Positions 26,401 to 38,442 are shown, numbered from the stretch's first letter. The stretch: DNA of 64,000 bases from Acanthornis magna (GCA_036785705.1 JAWUZG010000084.1:3655001-3719000); one strand, 5' to 3'. Notes: generated from the letters alone by a model not told the origin. Made by a program: numbers and translations.

Positions 26401-26660
26401 TTTCCACTTACCTGCTGTTACCTTTGTTTAGGTACTTGGATTATGTAAGAGGCAGAAGACGTAATTCAGCGAACATCTTCAGAAGGCATGAAGAGTTTTC
26501 TTTAAACCCCCTTCCTCTCAGAACTGATGATTCAGGACTACCCACGTATGAGCAAGCAGTTACTTCAGATGGACAACACAATGTGCCCCCACCCCCTTAT
26601 CCAGGACCCCCCAGAGATGCACGGGTGTTTCAAAAGTCCATGTCTCTTCCTGGCCCCTAG
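20307..26660 (+). CDS. PRRG4: PRRG4 (TMG4), proline-rich Gla transmembrane protein, complete coding span
   Basis: Five coding exons (20307-20412, 23472-23635, 24870-24918, 25554-25689, 26432-26660) join in frame to 684 bases, or 227 residues; as I recall, human PRRG4 has 226. Order: signal peptide about 1-18, propeptide with the carboxylase-recognition-like VFTSAKEAN, Gla domain about 50-96 with NLEREC and the Cys70/Cys75 pair, an N-glycosylation site (NVT, 115-117), membrane span about 118-141, then a cytosolic tail with LPTY (188-191) and PPPPY (204-208). Family knowledge: vitamin-K-dependent gamma-carboxylation of Glu residues lets the ectodomain bind calcium, the PY motifs recruit WW proteins such as NEDD4-family ligases, and PRRG4 is reported to act like Commissureless on ROBO1. 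The match to the human orthologue runs from MFxxLVxLxQL to KSMSLP. All introns use GT-AG, and nothing appears broken. Confidence 0.96.
20413..23471 (+). other. PRRG4: PRRG4 intron between leader and Gla exons
   Basis: A 3.06-kb AT-rich intron. It starts with a G/T-rich stretch at about 20490-20550 and has another near 21980-22020. It ends in a 25-base T homopolymer (23441-23465) that forms the polypyrimidine tract of the next acceptor. No extra exon is supported. Confidence 0.8.
23441..23465 (+). repeat. T25 homopolymer acting as polypyrimidine tract
   Basis: Twenty-five uninterrupted Ts are followed by 'aattag' and the Gla exon. The tract is unusually long for a splice acceptor and should be length-variable between individuals. 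Confidence 0.9.
23472..23635 (+). CDS. PRRG4: PRRG4 exon encoding propeptide end and Gla domain
   Basis: This 164-base exon (phase 1 in, phase 0 out) encodes residues 36-90. It carries VFTSAKEAN, which resembles the gamma-carboxylase recognition site, then the RFDFEAF region, the family signature NLERECYEELC and EEAREVFEDPDKT. Cys70 and Cys75 form the conserved small disulfide loop. Phase and content match the Gla exon of vitamin-K-dependent proteins. The donor GT is at 23636. Confidence 0.97.
23636..24869 (+). other. PRRG4: PRRG4 intron after the Gla exon
   Basis: A 1.23-kb intron without recognisable features beyond its GT-AG ends. The acceptor is 'ggattttatag'. Confidence 0.8.
24870..24918 (+). 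CDS. PRRG4: PRRG4 small exon, aromatic-stack segment
   Basis: This 49-base exon encodes residues 91-106 plus one base: MDFWKVYSTKGPKIKI. The FW..Y pattern is the aromatic-stack helix that follows the Gla domain in this family, classically carried on its own tiny exon. Acceptor 'tttatag' and donor 'gtaagt' are both strong. Confidence 0.95.
24919..25553 (+). other. PRRG4: PRRG4 intron before the membrane exon
   Basis: A 635-base intron. From an ATG at 25328 it is open and in frame with the downstream membrane exon through the acceptor; see findings. Confidence 0.8.
25554..25689 (+). CDS. PRRG4: PRRG4 exon encoding the membrane span
   Basis: This 136-base exon (phase 1 in, phase 0 plus two bases out) encodes residues 107-151. 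It holds a glycosylation sequon NVT next to the membrane, a span from GLLISLVAAG to ALVIFYCC, and the stop-transfer basic segment KSRCKSR. Acceptor 'ttttctcttcag' and donor 'gtaagg' flank it. The Cys-Cys pair at the inner face may be palmitoylated, which is inference. Confidence 0.96.
25690..26431 (+). other. PRRG4: PRRG4 last intron
   Basis: A 742-base intron containing a short (TG)n microsatellite at 25937-25952. The acceptor is 'cctttgtttag'. Confidence 0.85.
25937..25952. repeat. (TG)8 microsatellite
   Basis: About eight uninterrupted TG dinucleotides inside the last PRRG4 intron. Confidence 0.9.
26432..26660 (+). CDS. PRRG4: PRRG4 last coding exon, PY-motif tail
   Basis: This exon encodes residues 152-227 and the TAG stop at 26658-26660. 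It contains a basic RGRRR stretch, FRRHEEF, then GLPTYEQAV and PPPPYPG, and ends KSMSLPGP. The LPxY and PPxY motifs are ligands for WW domains. The pattern and the KSMSLP ending match human PRRG4 closely. Confidence 0.97.
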
Positions 26661-28930
26661 TCACAAACCTCCTTCTGGGGTGAGGGGGGATTACTGGAAC
26701 ATAACATACTTTTGAAAAAGTGTGTGCTACCTTGCATATTGCAAGATGATTTTGAAAAATGTGAAAGATCTTTTGGACATCTAGGAACAAGTGAAGTTCC
26801 CATTTGGGAAAAGAAATCACCTGTTGCAAAGGCTGCAGGACTATTCTTTGCACAAAGTCACTGTGCTAAGAGGAGGGAATGCATAAAGAGCAAGTCTTGG
26901 ACTGCTGCCCTCTTCCATATGCACTTTGAGCCACCCCATCAAACTATTGATGTTTCATTACTAGCTTAATCTTTTTTTTCTTCAGAAAGAACAGTATTTG
27001 AATTGCTTATATTGACACTAACCATTTTTTGTGACTTAATACTTTAAACCACCATAAGAAGTCTAGTTTGTTGTTTGATATATTCACTTCTGCTGTGTGA
27101 ATTTTCTATTCATTCTTGTAATAGATTTGAGTGTGAAAATTATTTCATTACTTGATCCTTCAAATATATATATAGTACTGCTACTGGATTGCACTGGTTT
27201 GTTTTAGACATTGCTGGTCACACACCTTAATTTGTTGTTATTTTTATGATCAAAATTTTGCATCAAAAAGAAGCATTCTTTCCATGGTACATTACCAATT
27301 CAGACAAAGTACATTTGTATCAAATTGTCTTGATGTTCAACAGTAAATATCAGGTCAAAGAGAGTAAGCAGAGTACTGTGGGCCAGGCATGTTAAGCAAG
27401 CAGCTAGAGATTTGTCCCTCGTTAAAAAATAACCAAGTTTCACACCTAATGTTTCTTTCATAGTTCAAAAACTGAAATGTTGAGAGAGATACTTAACTTT
27501 CAAATCAAAGGCCAAACTACCCCACAGAAGCACTTTGATAACTGTGTCTTACGCTACAGGGATGACAAAACAATACCTTTAGGTACAATGAAACATCATA
27601 TTTGATCAATAACCAATAGTCAAGAACTCAGGGAGTTAATGGTTAACTGTATCAGGACAGTTTCTGTATCTACAGTTGTAGCCACCATTACTTTTACATA
27701 TTACTAAAATATAACTCTCACCATTATGTGGCCTGCAGATCTTGCTGAGCAAGTTGCTGCCCACCACTTGTGTCCCTTCACTTCCTCACCACAGGAAGCC
27801 ATAGCAGAGGGTCTCACAGGCAATATCAGGCTGGTGTTTGCTTGTTTGATGGTGGCTGTACAGTTAAGACACACACAATTAAGGTTTTTAAGTGGAAACA
27901 AAGCTCCCTTTTTTCTCCTCACTGAGTCAATGCTGACAACAGCAAATTATATTTTAATTCGGTGCCTACAGTCCACTTTATATTATAAGTTAAAGGATTA
28001 AGGGTTGAAATGAATATGTAATAGTTCACTGAATCTTATTGTTTTTAACATACTAGAACCTACAATGCTCTTGGAGTGAGATGCAGAAAATTGGTCTGAG
28101 ATTTTCAATCTGTAAATGCTTTTGTAATTATGAAAATGCTCCAGATCTTGGAATATAAAGAGGATACACTGACAATGCCACTGCAATGAAGTCTTGCCCT
28201 TTGAAAAATACATGCAATGCAGTTGATAGCAGTGCCATTGGTGTTCCTATTAATAGAACATCAGCATTGAATTTGGATTTTGACAAGTCACAAATCTCTC
28301 TGCAGCTTCTTTCTTGTTGAGAGATGGGGGAATCCCCACATTGGGATGTTTCAGTTCAACTTTTGTCCTACTTATAAAAGCATTTTGAAGTTCTTAAAGC
28401 TCTATAAGACTGAAATAAGTGAATTGTGTGAGGTCACTGCTGACAATCAAAATACGAGGTTATGAGAAGCTGTGGAATTACGAGCTTGTAAAAACATTCT
28501 TCCATATTTCCCTTTCATTTAGCTGGCAATTTTTAAACTTTTTAATGTGTATCTTGAGCTCTAGAGCACACTTTTACCTAGATTTTTCCTGGGACTCAAA
28601 AATTATAAACTAATGGAACTGAAACACACACTTTCAAGGAAAGGGATTTCACAGGGCTTGTGAGCATTCAGAGATTCTTTAATGTTACTAAAGATGTCTG
28701 GCAAACTCACATTTTAAATTCACTACAGAAATTGTACAGAATCTTATTCAATCACTGGAAATTTGATTCTTTTACTATTCTTACAAATCATTTGCAATTG
28801 ATTCCATGCAATGCAAGTAAAAGTCTTGTCCTTCATAATTAATCAAAAACCTTAAGATGGTGTAACTGTTAAACATCAATAGTGTAGTGTTTTGGGCACT
28901 TTCAGTAGAATAAAACACTCGAATTTACCT
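26661..28930 (+). other. PRRG4: Probable PRRG4 3' UTR and downstream DNA
   Basis: AT-rich sequence after the stop codon. The first clear AATAAA on the plus strand is at 28909-28914, which would give a 3' UTR of about 2.25 kb. An earlier polyadenylation site with a variant signal is possible. No other gene is seen. Confidence 0.45.
28909..28914 (+). terminator. PRRG4: Candidate polyadenylation signal AATAAA for PRRG4
   Basis: A canonical AATAAA and the first one found after the PRRG4 stop codon. No transcript evidence is available here. Confidence 0.4.
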
Positions 28931-29361
28931 AAGGACTCTGCACCTTAGACCCTGAAAATATGCAGGGACTGACACTCAAACACTGGTTCCATGTAACATG
29001 ACAATTTGCAAGACACATTCTGCTTATTACAAATAAGGAGCAAAGTTTAAAATTTAGTTGAATACAGTGTAAACTTACCTCTCCTTGTAGAGAGAGAAAA
29101 TTCCTTTGAATGGCAGTCGTTTGGGTTGAGTTCTTCTTTCTTTCATACACTGACTTCTGGCCCAACACACTCTTACTTTATATCTTGTCTCTTTTGAGAA
29201 CTTATGATTCAACAGGGTTAACAGAGGGAAAATCAACAAGAGATAGACTCTGGGGACTTACGAATTTAGAAGTGTTGTCATACTTCAAATTTTACATCTT
29301 TTGAAAATGGAGTTGCTATTAGAACACACAATGCAGCAAATAACTGTATTTCAGAGGCATT

Positions 29362-29636
29362 TACAAGGCCACATAGTAGGACCAGGGGCAATGGCTTTAA
29401 ACTGACACAGGCCAGGGTTAGATCAGATAGTAGGAAGAAATTCTTACTGGGAGGGTGGTGAGGCACTGGCACAGATTGCCCAGAGAAGCTGTGGCTGCCC
29501 CATCCCTGGAAGTGTTCAAGACCAGGTTGGATGGGGCTTGGAGCACCCTGGGATAGTGGGTGTCCCTGCCCATGGCAGGGGTCTGGAACTGGATGATCTT
29601 TAAGGTCCCTTCCACCCCAAACCATTCTATGACTAA
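29362..29636 (+). mobile_element. CR1 LINE 3' fragment
   Basis: Sense-orientation CR1 3' end. It reads 'ggctttaaactgacac', then 'gagggtggtgaggcactgg', 'cagagaagctgtggctgccc', 'caggttggatggggct', and ends 'gatctttaaggtcccttcc' followed by 'attctatgac'. It is 5'-truncated with no coding potential. Confidence 0.93.
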
Positions 29637-31219
29637 GTAGAAAGAGGAGGAGGTAGATTTTGAGGAGCAAAGCAGCAGGAAGTTAACTTAACTTGTATAG
29701 AGATGTAAATTATCAGTGTTTTGATTTTGGCATTTCTTTCAAGGACAGTTAGGATTTTAAGTGATTTAACAGTGATTTAATAGATTCCACTATGACAGTT
29801 GGAAACAGAAATGTCTAAACAAAACACTGGTAAACACATATATTCTGGTTTAAACATGTCACCCAAAATGCTGTTAGCCATTGCCTTGAAAAATTTTCCA
29901 GAACAGCCTTTTTAGCATCATACAAGATTACAGCATGCAACTCTTTATAAAACAAGACAGTTTATTAATTAGGGAAAATAATAAGGGTCAGGAAAGTGAT
30001 CTCTGGCTCTGTCAACTGAAAAATAAATCACTGAACCTGTTTTCTGCTGCAATAAGAAATGCATAATCGATCTATCAATTATGCATTTATAAGCTAGGGG
30101 AGGTCGTTGGGGTTTTTGTGTTAATTAGAACAGCAAAACCAAAGTACCACATGGAAATGCACTTCCTCACCACACTTCATGAAAATGTTAGTTGTGAAGC
30201 ATTTTATTCTGGTCCTGTCAAAGTCTATGGCAAGCTTTTCATTTGCCTCAGCTGAACTGGGATTGGAGCAAAAAGTGAGATAACTGATCACTTCGGGTAA
30301 TAAAAAGTATAATGCTCTGCCAAATTATTTACCACAATGCTGTTGCCAAACCAAATTTAGAGTATTCTATTGTTGTAACAATGCTCACTTACATTAACTA
30401 GGATGTTTGAGTGTGATCTGCCCTTAGAAGTTATATTTGAAATTTGGAAAGCATAGCAAAATTCCTTATCATTCCTCAGATTACCAGCTGTGAATAAAAT
30501 GAATTTATTACCTGCATCTTATTAGCAACACTGTTTATAGCTTTAAATAAACCATCATCAAAATAACTAAAAAGCACCCAAACACCAGCAACAGATCACA
30601 GTGTCTCTTCTATCCACAGTCTCACCTGCCAACAAAAGTTTTACTGCTGCTATCCCTGCTTGTTACATGCGGTATAGAGAACAGGAAGGAAATTCCAGGT
30701 TTAAAAGCGATTTTCAAACACCTCAAGCATGGTCTTTCTACACTGTAAACACCTTTCAATTAATTCCTGTCACTAGAAATTTATCACAATCATCTCCAGA
30801 ATCAAGAACTTGCATATATTTTCCTCTCAAAAATCTTAAGCAGATCTTCTCAAATAACCTCCTCTTTATTTAGCTATTTTCACTATTTCCAGTCATTTCT
30901 GAACTGTGTAAACAATTACTTAATCTTATGAACATATTTCCTTCTACTCATCTGTCAGAACATTTTGAATGCTCTTGTCACTGGTTATAATTAATTCTAA
31001 CTTCGATGTTAAGTGCTGTCATTTTTTGGTTGATGGGTAGCAATATTTTAAACTCTGCTAGTCTCTATATTATTTTGTAAAAAAAATTCCAAATAAATAT
31101 TTATACAAATTAATCACAGTGAAAGAGAAAATGCTAATTTAGCCTATGATTAAAAAATGAAAAAAACCTCTGACAGCCCTTTTGATTTTTTTTAAATGGA
31201 GTCGGTAACAACATGCCCT

Positions 31220-31532
31220 CTTCTGGAAGCACTTAAAGGGGGCTTACAAGAAAGTTGGGGACAAATTTATTTGCTGGGCCTGTTGTGACAGGACAAGTGG
31301 TAATGGTTTTAAACTGAAAGAGGGTAGATTTGAACTAGATATAAGGAAGACTTTTTTTTACCATGAGGGTGGTGAGTCACTGGGACAGATTGTCCAGAGA
31401 AGTTTAGGATGCCCCATCCCTGGAATCATTCAAGGCCAGGTTGGACGGGGTTCTGAATAATCTTATCTAAATTAAGGTGTTCCTGTCCATGGCAGGAGCT
31501 TGCAATTAGATGACTTTTAAAGTTCCCTTACA
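31220..31532 (+). mobile_element. CR1 LINE 3' fragment, more diverged
   Basis: Sense-orientation CR1 with recognisable 'gagggtggtgagtcactggg', 'catccctggaatcattcaagg', 'ccaggttggacggggttct' and a decayed end 'gatgacttttaaagttccc'. It is more mutated than its neighbours and lacks the ATTCTATG end, so it is probably older. Confidence 0.88.
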
Positions 31533-34371
31533 GAAAAAAAGGACCATGGTTTGTTTTCTTTAACATTGGCAATTTCTACTCTGGACAAAATCTTTCTGGT
31601 CCGCTGCTCCAGTTTACCTGAACATCTGAGCTTCTGAACCATGAACTGCAGTCATTGAAGATGAACTCTTCAAGACAACAGCCAACTTAACCAGGTGTTA
31701 ACCCTTCCATCTTCCTTGACTTTTGTCAGGCCTTTGGTGAGAAGATTTAACACAATAGTATGGTCCAAAAATACCACTTTCCTAGGGTTAATGAAGTAAG
31801 CAAATCCCTCCGGTGAGGACCAGAACAGGCAAGCAAAAGCCAGGCAGGATGCAGGAGTTCATAATCTGGTAATGGTGATTTCAATCTGAAGTGGAGGCAC
31901 GCATGATACAGTGTGAATGAACTTCCACAGAGAGGCAGGAGGGCAGCTAGACAGAGCAAATACTGGAGCACAGTGAAATTCACTACATTTCCACTCTTGA
32001 TTTGCCCTCTGGAAAAAAAAGTCAGATTTATGCTGTTTCTCCCAACCACACAAGAGTAGCTGAGCTTCCCACAGATTACCAGAATCTCGTTCTATATTTG
32101 AACATCCAAATGAAGTTTTTAACCAGTCAACTGAACTGATACTTAAAATACAGGTGATGGGATAGATGCTTCATTCTCATTAAGTGTCTTGGGATAACAG
32201 TTCCTTCTTTCACTCCTGTTTTTTTCCATAGCACCTAGATTACCGAAACACTGAAACAAGAGTGGCCATCAGTAGCAGACCTACACTCTGGGAGCCTCCA
32301 GGAGATCACACTTTAAAGGGGGCAGAGAGACTTCAAAGAATCTGGAAAAATATTTCAGTCTAGAAACTAGTAGAGTTAAAAACTAGTTTTGAAACAGCCT
32401 TGTTTTAAATTTGTGAAGCAGTGCCTACTTCCTTTAGGAAACAAGAAACACCCATGATTGCTCAGTTGTTCAAGGAGCTTCACTTTAATTTCTCTAAAGA
32501 TCTCTAAAGATCAGCAAGTACTGAATACATAAAGATCCAGTATTTCATATTAAACACTCAGCACAGATATGATACAGAGGAAAATAGCTGGTAAGAGTTA
32601 AAATAAAGTACTTCCTCTTAAAACTACGAGTTTGTTCAAGAGCAAAGGTTTAAGTTTTTTTTCCTACATGTCACTACAGATTTCTCCCACTTACCTTAAA
32701 GCAGTTCTGGTCCTTACTAGATCCCTTCATAAATCACCCAGCAAAAACATAGACAGCTTTCTCAAGAGTGGGTGAGCTCAGACAACACAAGTGCCAGTGG
32801 TGGCAGCTGGGAAGGAGTGAAACCTAATGACCAGAAGGAGGATTGGGAACGTGAAGGAAACAAGACCTTTCAACTCATTGCTGCAGTGAGCTTTCTACCA
32901 GTTTAATCATCTCTTGTCATGTCAGAAGTCAAGCTTTCATAGATCAACGTTAGCTCAATAGAATGAATTCTGAAGATTTTCCTTCATTTATTTGTACATA
33001 TACTGAAGCTGTCAAATAAATGCATGGAGTAATATAAATGAAGAAAAGCAATGGAGAATATTTGCTGTGAAGTTCCAAGATAAGAGTGTGTTCTTTGAAA
33101 GACAGCACTCTCGTCCCTATTCATACATTTCCTAGTGCCTAGCTTTATGTTTAAAGAGGCCATGTGCCAAATTAAATGCAAAATCTAATCTGTTAAAGCA
33201 ACTGCTTTGGTCAGAATCACAATTACAACAACAAACACCACCATCAGTGATTAATAACAGGCCTAACCAAGACTCATGTTATTACTGCCTATCTGATCTA
33301 CTTACTCATTCCTGCTCATGCAGGATACCACAGGCTGGCAGCACCCACAGCCCGCACAAAGGTGCTGCATCCAGGATCTGTAAGAGGATGTCTACTGTGC
33401 AACAGTGCTCAACAGAAACAAGTGCTGCAGAAATCTTATTTTGTGCACTTTTCAGAATGTGTTGATATATCAGACCCAGCTCAGTTTTGGCCCGAGCTTC
33501 TTCAAACTTCATCTGATTAGGCATGTTCGTTATTTGAATGCTTTATCTTTGAAACATTAGTTTTTGAAAAAGAATGTCCTGAAGTCTCCAAAACACTGTT
33601 TCCAAACAATTGCGAAGATTCATTCTCTCAGCACAAGACTATTTGTTAAGCTTATTTCTAGAGCTTTTGTTGGCAAATGGTTAGCCACTGAAAGCTAACC
33701 ACTAAGACGTTTGTGTATGTTAACAAACTATTTATGATACTGTGATAGTTCTAAAATAAATTACTATTATGTACTGAAATACAATCCTTTTTGTCCACTT
33801 TCAACAACCAAGCTGTAAACTCAGACTTGCACCATTAACAGCATGTTCTGCCTTTAACTACTTTCTTCCATTAACAACAGCTGAAGCTGCTGATCCAGCA
33901 TGTGCATCTGTTCTTCCATGATTCTTTTCAGCCCATCAAAATTACCCTGAAGCATACTAAGAATTTTGCTGCAAAGCCCAGTTTACAGACATAGCTGAAA
34001 GGCTCTTAAAGGAAGAAAAAATGTATTTTGGCAATTAAACGAGAAGGAAGAGCCAGAACAAGACCCCAACCAGGCATCATCTGTTAAGGAAAAGCAAAGC
34101 ACAGGAGCAATGCTTTTTGTGAAAGAAGAGGTTTTGGGGTCTAGAGAGACACTGGAAAAACAGTGTAAAGCCAGGTTTGTTGTATCTGCAGTAGAAAGAA
34201 TGCTAAAAGCACAGGCAGCAACTGCTGGCCCTGTGAAGAATCCCCACTTGCTGCCCCATGCACAAGGACCCCTAGTGGTGCTGTCCCGGTATTTTTACAT
34301 CCATGACATCAGAAAAGCTGTACTATACCATGAAGCCTTCTGCCTGGCCAGTCTTGCACAGTCTTGTACAT

Positions 34372-34648
34372 CCCTGGAGTGACAGGAGAAGGGGAAATGG
34401 CTTCACAATGAAAATGAGTAGCTTTATATTAGATATTAGGAGGAAATTCTTTGCTGTGTGAGTGGTGAGGCCCTGGCTCAGATTGCCCAGAGAAGCTGTG
34501 GCTGCTCCAGCTCTGGAAATGTTCAAGGACAGGTTGGAGGGAGTTCTGAGCATGGTCTAGTGAAAGGTGTTCCTGCCCTTGGTAGAGGGGTTGGAACTGG
34601 ATGATCCTCAAGGTCCCTTCCGACCCAGGCCATTCTATGATTCTATAT
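34372..34648 (+). mobile_element. CR1 LINE 3' fragment with ATTCTATG end
   Basis: Sense-orientation CR1: 'gattgcccagagaagctgtg', 'ggaaatgttcaaggacaggt', 'ggaactggatgatcctcaag', ending in the diagnostic 'attctatgattctatat' microsatellite-like tail. It is a 5'-truncated copy. Confidence 0.92.
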
Positions 34649-34746
34649 ATACAACATACAAAACCATCACACTCAACTCAAACACTGGCCACCATTTTTC
34701 TTCTAACATGAGTAATAACTATAGCTCACTACACAACAAAGAAGTT

Positions 34747-34786
34747 AATAAATAAATAAACAAATAAGCCATGAATAAATAAATTT
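34747..34786. repeat. AAAT/AAAC tetranucleotide simple repeat
   Basis: An interrupted run of aataaataaataaac and gaataaataaatt units, just downstream of a CR1 copy. Confidence 0.75.
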
Positions 34787-35024
34787 ATACTAATCATGAA
34801 CAGGAGTATTACTTTGGCCTTGGACCTGTGATTGATGTACTGCGTTAATTATGATTAAATCAAAGAAAACTGTCAACTCCCCATTAGCTTGATCCTGCAT
34901 TCCCTTTGGCATATGGTCACTTTAAACGTGTAACTAGACCTCAAAAAGCAATATCACCATTCAGCATTGTGTAACATTGAATGATTTAAACAGAAAGAGG
35001 AAATAGGAAAGTTTCCCTTAGGGG

Positions 35025-35076
35025 CAGTGTATATTAGCTAACACTGTTCTGCAAGTGTGTTAGCTAATATACACTG
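35025..35076. repeat. Perfect 20-bp inverted repeat with 12-nt loop
   Basis: The left arm 35025-35044 and right arm 35057-35076 are exact reverse complements of 20 bases. Each contains a TTAGCTAA core and the outer ends read CAGTG/CACTG. The loop is tgttctgcaagt. Pairing does not extend outward (G against A). The element could form a cruciform or an RNA hairpin, or be the remnant of a very small inverted-repeat transposon. Confidence 0.95.
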
Positions 35077-38000
35077 AGAGAGCTACCAGCCAGAGCTGGC
35101 TTGGTTCTGGCTAAAGTGAGACATGGGCAGAGGAGCCCATCACTGCCTGCAGAGGTGTACCCTCAAGCACACCCAGACTCTAGAGATTTCCATATGGAAT
35201 ATACCACAAGCCAAGACAACATCTAATTATCAAAAGTAAAAACCCTTTCCTGTCATCTCCTCCCGGCTGCACACTACCACTGCTCGCCCCAAGCCAGCTC
35301 TCACTTCATACAAAGGCAAGCTGACTCAGCTCAGCCAAATTACAGAAAAATTACCTCTGGCAAAAAAAATGTAAATGTTCTTTTGCCAGTGAAGTGAATT
35401 CATTACTCGCCTTGTAGCCAGAGCTCATCACTAGGAGTGAGAGGGTGAAGCAGGGAAGGAGGGACAGTAAGGCCTTCTCCTTTGGGTATCAGCAAGCTGC
35501 TGAGGCAGCCCAGACCAGCTGCCATGCCACATCTGGAGGCAGCAGCACATGCTGGAGATCATTCCTCGGACCTTAAGCAGATGATTCCCATTAAAGTGTT
35601 ACCTTAAGTACTTCTGTCTCCAAGCCATTAAATGACATTTTTGACTCTATAAAGGATTTGATTGTTCCAAGTGGAGACTCTTCATTTAGGGAAAGAAACA
35701 AGAAACAAAAAAAATCAGTACTGCTCCAGGCTGGTATGCTGCACAGATTGTGTTACAGTGCCTGAATTTAAGATTTCGCTCTTAAATAGAGAGAAAAATT
35801 GTATTAGATTTTGTTTCAGCAACATATCTTTATTATATTAAATTCTTGACTTCAGAGAGAAGCACATACAATATCACTACTGGCTACAGGCACTCAGTTA
35901 TGAACTGCAGTTCAGAAGGCATTTTAACCCACCAAAGCTCAGTTCCTAAACAGCAAGTAACAGCTGCATTTGAAACAAAACCATTCCTTATTAAGACAAG
36001 AATCCAAGTATATTCAGATAATCATTAACATGTCTAACATGACTTCTAAACACATACTTTAATGTACACTTTAATCTAGGCACTAAAAACAAATCTAATT
36101 AACATGATCTATAAAAGGAATTTTTTTATCCCTGAACAGGTCCTTCAGAAAAGCTGCTTGTAAGTATCCTGGATACCAGGATACTGTAAGAAGCACTTAC
36201 TGTCAAGCTACTCTTTTGTTGTCTTAAGGAAAAGTGTTACAAAATACCAGTTGGCTACAAGGAGATAAAATGCACAAACTTCGAGAAAGATTTCCTAGAC
36301 AGAGCATGGCAACAAGCAGCAGGGGTCAGTTTAATGAGAAAACTGCGGAAGTCTCACTGGCTGATCTCAGGACAAGATTTATCTCATACACAGGAAAAGC
36401 AAATCACTGGATAAACTGACTTTATCTGATGGTTATGGACATTAGTGATTAAGTTTTCAGTCTACTATTAAAACCATGAAATTAAACTTAACAACAGCTG
36501 TCACAATTTCTGTTGCACTCAACTTCACTATTTGATTGCCAGAAAAAAGGATCTACTCTAGCAGTGTTCAGGAAAACACTGTGTTTGTGGTTCATTTAGT
36601 GGTATAAATGCATTGTCCTTGTTTCCCGGTCTGTAAATTTGAACTGGTGCTTGTTGTTTGTGATTTCTCATGTAACACGATTTTACAGCCATGTACCCAC
36701 CCCCACAGTCTCTTTAGAGGAATTCTGTGATGGAAATAAACAACATAAATGCTACTCTTTAAAGTTCATGTTGCCATTACTTGAGAAAAAAAATCAAACA
36801 ACACACTAGCAGTTTTACAATTTATTAAAACATGGTTCCAAATGTGGGGCAAGACACTCCACAGCAACACATTTGCTCTAGAAAACCAAACTCTACAACT
36901 AGATGGAAAAGGCATTTCGTATCAGTTCTGTGTATCACCCTCCTCTCAGGCCCACTTGAGGGAAACAATGTGCTCTAAGCGTAATAATATAACGGAGATT
37001 AGTGGAGATCCTGCAGGGAAATAAAAAACTGTGGGTCCTTCCCCACTGGAAATGGCACTTTCAATAGTATCAACAGCCTAAATGCTTCAGCATTAGCATA
37101 CAACTGGAGCCATTTTCTGTCATCAGGCCTCGTTCATATGTAAAACAGCAACCCTCCTGTTTCCCAGGGAAAGAAGGTCTCCCACCCCCCACATGCGCTC
37201 CTCCAGCTGCAAGCAATACAGGTGCTAACTTATGCAAACACAAGGAAAACTCACTCTGCTGGTTTCTGGCTTGGGTGAGCTGCTGCTTCTCCCTCCACCC
37301 TCTGCCATGGCCTCTGGGTGACTTTGCTCCTCAGTGCTGATGACTTTCACACTTACCTTTCTTTCCCTCCCCATCCATGGCTGCATTTCTTCCCGCTGCT
37401 TCTTGAAACTAGGCATGAGAAAAGCAGAACCTCAGCTTTTCCTCCAGAAATCTCTTACCTTTCTGCTTTCTCATTTAATACTGATCACTCCATCTTTTCA
37501 TTCCAATGTTGAGGTTTTTGGTAACCTTTTTTTTTTAAACAACTAATCTGATTGGCTGTAGCCAAGTTTCTAAATGCATTTCACTACAGAATTCATTTCA
37601 CTCGGTGGTTCAGTGTTGCCTGGAGTGCTACAAACTGAATCTTCAAAAGACTTACTTGCTCATTAGTATACACCTTCCTCTTCTGAGCAATGCCTTCAGG
37701 TGCACTCACCCTCTTTTCAAGAGCATATTCCTCATCTTTACCTCTGAGGCACATTCCTCCTGCTCATCTCGGCCTGCCTATCTTCAATCTGCAGGGAAAG
37801 CAAGACACCACAGTTCACTCACCATCCCCCTGCATGATGCTGATGTTTCCTTTGCTCCTACCCTCTTCTGTGCAGATGGTACCCATTTCCCTTATTCTTT
37901 GTTTTAACAAGCACACAGCAAAAGATACAGGAATTTACTGTCTACAAGCCAAGTGGCTTAGACTGCTCCGAATAAAAATAAACCGCTTTAGCCAGTCCTT

Positions 38001-38124
38001 GCTAAAGCAGGCCTCTAGAACCTTTCTGAAGTTTTACCACTTAAATTTAGACTGCTCTAAACAGAAAATAAAGAAAGAATAAATAGATATTCTGTCTGTT
38101 CTCTTGCTAGTTGACTTTTGGCCT

Positions 38125-38442
38125 ATACAAGAAAGCCGGAAAGAGACTTCTTACAAGGGCATGTGATAGGACAAGAAGCAGTGGCTTTAAACTGGGAGTA
38201 TGTTTAGATTGGATATTGAAATGAGATTATTTATTGTGAGGATGGTGAGGCACTGGAACACATTGCCCAGGGAAGTTGTGGCTGCCCCATGCCTGGAAAT
38301 GTTCAAGGTCAGGTTGGATGGGGCTCTGAGCAACCTGGTCTAGTGGAAGGCGTCCCTGCCCACGGCAGAGGGGATGGAACTGGATGATCTTTAAGGTCCC
38401 TTCCAACCCAAAGCGTTCTGTGATCCCATTATACCATTCTAT
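38125..38442 (+). mobile_element. CR1 LINE 3' fragment abutting the QSER1 CpG island
   Basis: The clearest CR1 copy in the window, in sense orientation. It reads 'agaaagccggaaagagactt', 'ggctttaaactgggag', 'gaggatggtgaggcactgg', 'ggttggatggggctctgagc', 'aacctggtctagtggaagg', 'gatctttaaggtcccttcc' and an imperfect ATTCTAT-like end. It stops about 80 bases before the CpG-rich block begins. Confidence 0.94.

Larger units (their letters stand above)
28931..38124. other. Intergenic DNA between PRRG4 and QSER1
   Basis: No gene is supported. The stretch holds three CR1 fragments (29.36, 31.22 and 34.37 kb), a perfect inverted repeat at 35025-35076 and AAAT-type simple sequence at 34747-34786. The remaining DNA is AT-rich with short chance open frames. 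Confidence 0.7.

Noticed and set aside
33678..33701. 8-bp inverted repeat with an 8-nt loop
   Set aside because: Arms this short are expected by chance in a window of this size.
35025..35076. MicroRNA precursor at the perfect hairpin
   Set aside because: The stem has no bulges and is only 20 bp with no outward extension, unlike typical animal precursors. Kept as a structural finding rather than an RNA gene.
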